A stretch of 28,641 bases of DNA, from contig NZ_CAJLKP010000079.1 of assembly GCF_905207245.1 (NCBI RefSeq), positions 1 through 28,641 on the forward strand, read 5' to 3'. The notes below the pieces were generated by a model that saw only the letters and a program-made list of their open reading frames with translations, had not been told where the DNA came from and ran no database searches. Of the stretch, positions 24,729-28,641 are shown piece after piece (within the stretch, counting starts at the first letter, position 1; the number at the start of each line of letters is the position of its first letter). Made by a program: the position numbers and the translations under genes. This DNA is from an uncultured Bacteroides sp. Lineage in GTDB: Bacteria; Bacteroidota; Bacteroidia; Bacteroidales; Bacteroidaceae.

Positions 24729-26249
24729 TTATTTATTCTTCTTCTCAATTTCGGCAGCATTAACCTTCTTTTTAGCTAATTCTTCCAGATTTTCCTTGGC
24801 TGCACCCAGCCCTGACTGCACTGCAGCCTTCAAATACTTCTCCGACGATTCATAATCTCCTTTCATTAATGATAATACTCCCATTGCATTGTTATATTCA
24901 GGTAGACAGTCATCCGACTTCACCCTTTCCAAATAGCGTTCCGCAGAAATCAGGTCATTGCGTGAAAGAGCTGCGGTAGCCGCATTCATATTAGCTATTT
25001 CACTTTCCGGATAAAGGCGGACTGCTGTCTCAAAAATATCGATAAACTCCTGTGAACCCTTCGGATAGGTATTAGCCACCATAAACATCTCGTTCAAACT
25101 CAGATTTTGCGGACGTTTCTTTATCACTTCCTTCGCCTCTTCCAAATTGAAGTTTCTGACATCATAGCTCACCTTACAGATAGCTACGCGCAGACTTGGA
25201 AATAATTCCTTCAACATAAGCCGATAGGGCACACCACCACGAAGCTGCATCAACTTCGTTTCCCTTCCTTTTTCAATAGGAACATTCGTGATGATATCCA
25301 AAACCTCTTCTTTATAATCCATCTCAAACGTATCCAGTGCCTTCACCAATCCATCCCAGTTTTCACCACCGAATATGATATAGTATTGATTACGCGGGAA
25401 ATCATACCGGGCAGCCAGATAGTTGCGCAATGCCATAGCACGCCCTTCGGATAAACGTTTGTTTGCAGCCAACGTTCCTTCGGGAGAAGCATAACCTATG
25501 ATATCCAGACGCTTCACATTTATATTAGCATCAGACTTCAGGTCATCAATCATCGCACGGATTTTTGCCAATTCCTGAGGATTGTTCATGTATTCAGGAC
25601 GAATATCCACCTTGTTCACCTCAAAGTCCAGAAAACATTCCGCCTGTATATCACGACTCTTTATCTCCTCTACTTTAGGCTCCACATACGAAAGATGAGG
25701 AGTCACCACATACGGCACCAGCATACGTTCGAGCGTAACCTTATCAAAAGTATGCTCCACATTCATCAGCGCGCTTTCGCCACAACCACACTCATCGCGC
25801 TGCACATTCAATCCGGCATCTGCCATCCAAGGCTCATACGGCAATGTATATCTGTAATGGATAACCCCACTTTTCTTCTTCTGATTTTTCTCTATCAGAT
25901 AAGGTGCCTTATAGTTTTTCTTCGCTTTAGCACTCATCACTGCCAGTCTGCGTTCATAAACCAGATACTCGTTCTTTCCTTTGATGGAAACCCGTGGAAG
26001 CTCGTAAGTAGTGGTAGGAGAAACTAACTGCGGGATAAGGTCTATCCCATGCGCCGGTTTCACCTTCACATCTTTCATCAGGATATCGAAATCTATATGG
26101 ACAGTTTCTCCCAATTGCTCCAATCGCACAGGTACTATAGTGATGGCTCCTTCATAAGAACGATCCTGAGCTATGGCTCTGTTCGTATTCAGGCACAAGA
26201 CAACCAGCACCAACACGATAAATGACATATTTCTTTTCATCATTCTCAT
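24729..26249 (-). CDS. DUF3868 protein with OmpA-like and TPR regions (pilus operon outer-membrane/periplasmic component)
   Basis: 506 residues. Signal peptide ends in NRAIAQ (about residue 28). Residues about 30-140 match the DUF3868 pattern seen at the start of Bacteroidales pilus operons (YEGAITIVPVRLEQLGETV, KNEYLVYERRLAV). Residues about 200-290 form an OmpA-like domain, with FLDFEVNKVDIRPEY and GYASPEG near 252-258 followed by NKRLSEGRA, typical of a peptidoglycan-binding fold. Residues about 390-495 give TPR-like helices (NMNAATAALSRNDLISAERY, NNAMGVLSLMKGDYESSEKY). A role in tethering or positioning the pilus apparatus to the cell wall is inferred. It follows the DUF3575 gene by 2 bp, so the two are translationally coupled. 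Confidence 0.88.
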   Translation of the reverse strand: MRMMKRNMSFIVLVLVVLCLNTNRAIAQDRSYEGAITIVPVRLEQLGETVHIDFDILMKDVKVKPAHGIDLIPQLVSPTTTYELPRVSIKGKNEYLVYERRLAVMSAKAKKNYKAPYLIEKNQKKKSGVIHYRYTLPYEPWMADAGLNVQRDECGCGESALMNVEHTFDKVTLERMLVPYVVTPHLSYVEPKVEEIKSRDIQAECFLDFEVNKVDIRPEYMNNPQELAKIRAMIDDLKSDANINVKRLDIIGYASPEGTLAANKRLSEGRAMALRNYLAARYDFPRNQYYIIFGGENWDGLVKALDTFEMDYKEEVLDIITNVPIEKGRETKLMQLRGGVPYRLMLKELFPSLRVAICKVSYDVRNFNLEEAKEVIKKRPQNLSLNEMFMVANTYPKGSQEFIDIFETAVRLYPESEIANMNAATAALSRNDLISAERYLERVKSDDCLPEYNNAMGVLSLMKGDYESSEKYLKAAVQSGLGAAKENLEELAKKKVNAAEIEKKNK

Positions 26250-26251
26250 TT

Positions 26252-26821
26252 CTATTTAATTACGTAAATAAGTGATACACTCGCTTTGGTAGGTCCCACA
26301 TAATTCTTATTGGTATCTTTCAGTTTGGTGCCACACGTTGCACAAGGATACTTCTCATATACGATGCGTGCATACCCCAGCCCAAGGGAAGCCTCAATGC
26401 TCCAGCGCTTTCGTAATATCCATGAGTACCCTATCGAAATGCCACCTCCATACAGGTGTCCCTGATAACGCATATTCTGCATATTCTCACTGATAAGCGG
26501 CCAGTCGGGCAACCCACCCACATTGAAGTCAGCATAGTGAGCATGCAAGCCAATGAACGTACGGTTGAAACTTTCGCAAAACCAGTAACGAAGTTCCGGT
26601 TGTATGCCCCAGTGCTTCAGCCGAGTCTCATCAAATTTCCATGGATTATAATTGACCGGAATATCCAGCGTCCACTTACGTGCCAAAGCTACTTCCAAGC
26701 CAAGATTCATAGTAGTAGTGGCATCATAAAGAAGATTACTTTTTACAGCAATCTTCTGAGCCTTACTTTCGGCTGACAATAATCCCAATATGAATAATAT
26801 GCATACTAGTATTTTCTTCAT
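26252..26821 (-). CDS. DUF3575 outer-membrane beta-barrel protein, first gene of the pilus operon
   Basis: 189 residues. Signal peptide MKKILVCILFILGLLSAESKAQ. The mature part has the DUF3575 pattern: KIAVKSNLLYDATTTMNLGL, then alternating beta strands (WTLDIPVNYNPW, YGGGISIGYSWIL, RWSIEASLGLGYARIVY) ending in VSLIYVIK, consistent with a small outer-membrane barrel. CATCGTK near 160 could form a disulfide or metal site. Members of this family sit ahead of DUF3868 and fimbrillin genes in Bacteroides. Precise role unknown; assembly or anchoring of the pilus in the outer membrane is likely. Confidence 0.88.
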   Translation of the reverse strand: MKKILVCILFILGLLSAESKAQKIAVKSNLLYDATTTMNLGLEVALARKWTLDIPVNYNPWKFDETRLKHWGIQPELRYWFCESFNRTFIGLHAHYADFNVGGLPDWPLISENMQNMRYQGHLYGGGISIGYSWILRKRWSIEASLGLGYARIVYEKYPCATCGTKLKDTNKNYVGPTKASVSLIYVIK

Positions 26822-27316
26822 TCAATTCTCATTTTTATTTTAAAATCACTCCATCGGCCAAGCCCGTGTTCCAGCCCGGAACGAACCGAAAATAGCCTAA
26901 AATCTCAGTATGCAAATATCGGAGTAATAAGGGAGACAGTAAATTGTATCTATTTCTGTTATAGGCACTAAAAAAGTCAGGAGACTACTATTTAAGTGAT
27001 TGTTCAGCAGCATAGTTGCCAAAACAAGAAAAAGAAGGTTTTTAGAAATAGCATTTTCAATATACGAATATTAAAAAGACTATTGTTTCAATATTCGAAA
27101 CTTTCGAGAGAAATAAAATCAAATTATTTAATATATGAAAAGATAATAGATTAACATTATATACAAGTTATATAAATTACAATATACAAGTTTACTATTC
27201 AAATATGCCCTACACATACTTCTGATAGGGATTAAAAGGAATAAACGCAAAACTTTAGAAGAAACAATTTTGTACTAATTACTACATTATATACTTTGTA
27301 TTCTTACCTTTATTAT

Positions 27317-27358
27317 AAAAAGAAGATAGGGCGCTAACCTTATGGTCACCACCCTATC
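27317..27358 (-). terminator. Terminator-like hairpin, probably for the GH3 transcript
   Basis: On the minus strand GATAGGG (27358-27352) pairs with CCCTATC (27331-27325) and is followed by TTCTTTTT. It lies about 310 bp downstream of the GH3 stop codon, with the REP-like hairpin in between. Confidence 0.6.
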
Positions 27359-27441
27359 GTTCTACTCTATCCTCGATAATAATGCGAATCAGTAGTTGAA
27401 ATTAACTCCTTCTTACGCAGATTTGAATGAAATGATATACT

Positions 27442-27547
27442 GAGTATCTGTCATTCTGAGCGTAGTCGAAGAATCTCTTCCCCTACTGTATAGCGCAGCC
27501 TTATGCCAAGAGAGTAGATCCTTCGACTACGCTCAGGATGACGGATA
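27442..27547. repeat. REP-like long inverted repeat, copy 2
   Basis: The left arm 27442-27476 (starting GAGTATCTGTCATTCTGAGC) pairs with the right arm 27516-27547 (starting AGATCCTTCGACTACGCTCA) around a 39-bp loop. The right arm shares 27 identical bases with copy 1 (11801-11827); the loops differ, as in independently inserted copies of a dispersed palindrome. Confidence 0.9.
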
Positions 27548-27665
27548 GTACTGCTAATCACTAAACGCTAATCACTTTTACTCCTTTTTTATACAGTTAT
27601 AAATCTGTTTCAACTCCTGATTCGCATTAATAACTAATGAAAAGAAGAATCTTCTTTCAGCACGT

Positions 27666-28641
27666 CTATTTTAATTCAAAAGGTACTACACCTTTTATAT
27701 CCGCCGCCGAAGCGGCAATAATCGCTTCGAACTTGCCCGGTTCAGCTATCCAAGCATGCTGAGAATCGTCAAAGTAACTCAAAGCCTCTTTATCTATGGT
27801 AAACGTAACTTCCTTCTCTTCGCCCGGAGCAAGTTTCACTTTCTTGAAACCTTTCAGTTCTTTGACAGGACGAGGCAAAGAAGATTTCTTATCGCTGATA
27901 TACAACTGTACAACTTCCTGACCCTCGCGGTCACCTGTATTCTTTATAGTTACGGTAAAGGTTATCTGATCAGCAGCAGACATCACTTTCTTGTCAGCGG
28001 CAGGTTTGCCATACGTAAAGGTCGTATAAGATAATCCGTGTCCGAAAGGGAACAACGGTTTCACTTTCTTCTGTTTGTCTGCCCAGCGATAACCCACGAA
28101 GATACCTTCGTTGTATTTCATATCCACCACTTTTTTACTTCGGTCAGCAAAGTATTCGCCCACACTATGAGCCGGAACATCTTCCAAGCGGGCAGGGAAA
28201 GTGAAAGGCAGTTTTCCGGAAGGATTGACATCCCCCATCAATACGGCGGCAAGGGAGTTTCCGGCTTCGGAACCCAGGAACCAAGCTTGCAATACGGAAG
28301 GAACTTCTGCAATCCAGGGCATTGCCACAGCATTACCGGAAACATTCACTACAATCAGGTTCTTATTGGCTTTTGCCAGAGCAGAGATGACATCGTCCTG
28401 TGCATAAGGCAAGGCAAGTCCTTTACGGTCGGAATCTTCGCAATCTTGATTGTTGCTCTTATTCAGTCCGCCAATGAAGATAACATAATCGGCATCTGTG
28501 GCCACTTTAACGGCTTCGGCTATCAGTTCTTCGGGTGTACGGTCGTCCTTTAGATTCTGTCCCGTTACCACACCATTATATTCGCCTGTTGCATCACCCA
28601 CATAGCCACGGGCATAAACAACTTCCGTCTGATTCCCTACA
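27666..28641 (-). CDS. GH3 glycoside hydrolase, C-terminal part (5' end outside window)
   Basis: The frame is open to the right edge of the window (at least 13 codons beyond an internal GTG), so the N-terminal catalytic barrel with the Asp nucleophile is missing. The visible part covers the second GH3 domain: IFIGGLNKSNNQDCEDSDRK, in which the acidic residues before D-R are the likely acid/base loop, then LIVVNVSGNAVAMPW, GSEAGNSLAAVLMGDVNPSG and PLFPFGHGLSYTTF. A C-terminal fibronectin-III-like domain follows (FTVTIKNTGDREGQEVVQLY to the end), found in most Bacteroides GH3 beta-glucosidases and beta-xylosidases. Substrate cannot be read from this part. It is transcribed on the same strand as the pilus operon but separated by a terminator and 844 bp. 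Confidence 0.95.
   Translation of the reverse strand, partial: VGNQTEVVYARGYVGDATGEYNGVVTGQNLKDDRTPEELIAEAVKVATDADYVIFIGGLNKSNNQDCEDSDRKGLALPYAQDDVISALAKANKNLIVVNVSGNAVAMPWIAEVPSVLQAWFLGSEAGNSLAAVLMGDVNPSGKLPFTFPARLEDVPAHSVGEYFADRSKKVVDMKYNEGIFVGYRWADKQKKVKPLFPFGHGLSYTTFTYGKPAADKKVMSAADQITFTVTIKNTGDREGQEVVQLYISDKKSSLPRPVKELKGFKKVKLAPGEEKEVTFTIDKEALSYFDDSQHAWIAEPGKFEAIIAASAADIKGVVPFELK

Larger units (their letters stand above)
26822..27665. other. AT-rich gene-free stretch between pilus operon and GH3 gene
   Basis: No gene is supported. The half next to the pilus operon is very AT-rich and should carry its promoter; GATATTTG (minus, 26920-26913) is one mismatch from the -7 consensus but has no good -33. 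An 11-bp direct repeat ATATACAAGTT stands at 27159-27169 and 27182-27192. Toward the GH3 gene are a terminator hairpin, a REP-like repeat and a short palindrome AAAGAAGA/TCTTCTTT (27641-27657). Confidence 0.7.

Noticed and set aside
27061..27110. Invertible promoter flanked by inverted repeats upstream of the pilus operon
   Set aside because: Only short AT-rich CAATAT/CGAA motifs are seen, no paired long inverted repeats and no recombinase gene nearby.

Overview
The window looks like a gut Bacteroides (order Bacteroidales) chromosome. Supporting signs are the carbohydrate-degrading enzymes with signal peptides, promoters of the Bacteroides TTTG/TAnnTTTG type, A-rich rather than Shine-Dalgarno-like start regions, and a complete Mfa1/FimA-type (type V) pilus operon. 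No rRNA, tRNA, CRISPR array, transposase or integrase was seen.

Left part (1-10230, plus strand): a uronic-acid polysaccharide degradation and catabolism cluster. It starts inside a tandem beta-helix protein with a C-terminal propeller. Next come a secreted GH2 glycosidase and a secreted two-domain enzyme joining an alginate-lyase-like (PL38/PL5-like) domain to a GH88 unsaturated glucuronyl hydrolase. An SDR oxidoreductase (probable fructuronate reductase / D-mannonate oxidoreductase) and mannonate dehydratase UxuA follow. The likely logic is that the exported enzymes cut a glucuronic-acid-containing glycan to monosaccharides, and the SDR and UxuA carry fructuronate through mannonate to 2-keto-3-deoxygluconate. 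A GTTGAC-rich inverted repeat lies between the SDR and uxuA genes.

Middle part (10230-15640): an MNT/HEPN toxin-antitoxin-like pair on the minus strand; an 813-bp gene-free stretch with a 22-bp tandem repeat and a REP-like long hairpin; a small HTH/coiled-coil protein with a long leader that can fold into a 90-nt hairpin; an orphan DUF4469-like protein; and two tandem paralogous HTH regulators on the plus strand.

Right part (15641-26821, minus strand): a seven-gene pilus operon, read from right to left: DUF3575 outer-membrane protein, DUF3868/OmpA/TPR protein, major fimbrillin, FimB/Mfa2-type anchor, and three further pilin-like lipoproteins. The last is a 1076-residue probable tip adhesin with two lectin-like FISUMP/DUF1566 domains. 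A hairpin terminator directly after the major fimbrillin gene suggests a way to make the shaft subunit in excess. The two HTH regulators converge on the end of this operon and are candidate regulators of it.

Right edge: an 844-bp AT-rich gene-free stretch with a second REP-like hairpin, then the C-terminal part of a GH3 glycosidase that runs off the window. Functions are assigned from recognised family motifs and context only; no database search was possible.
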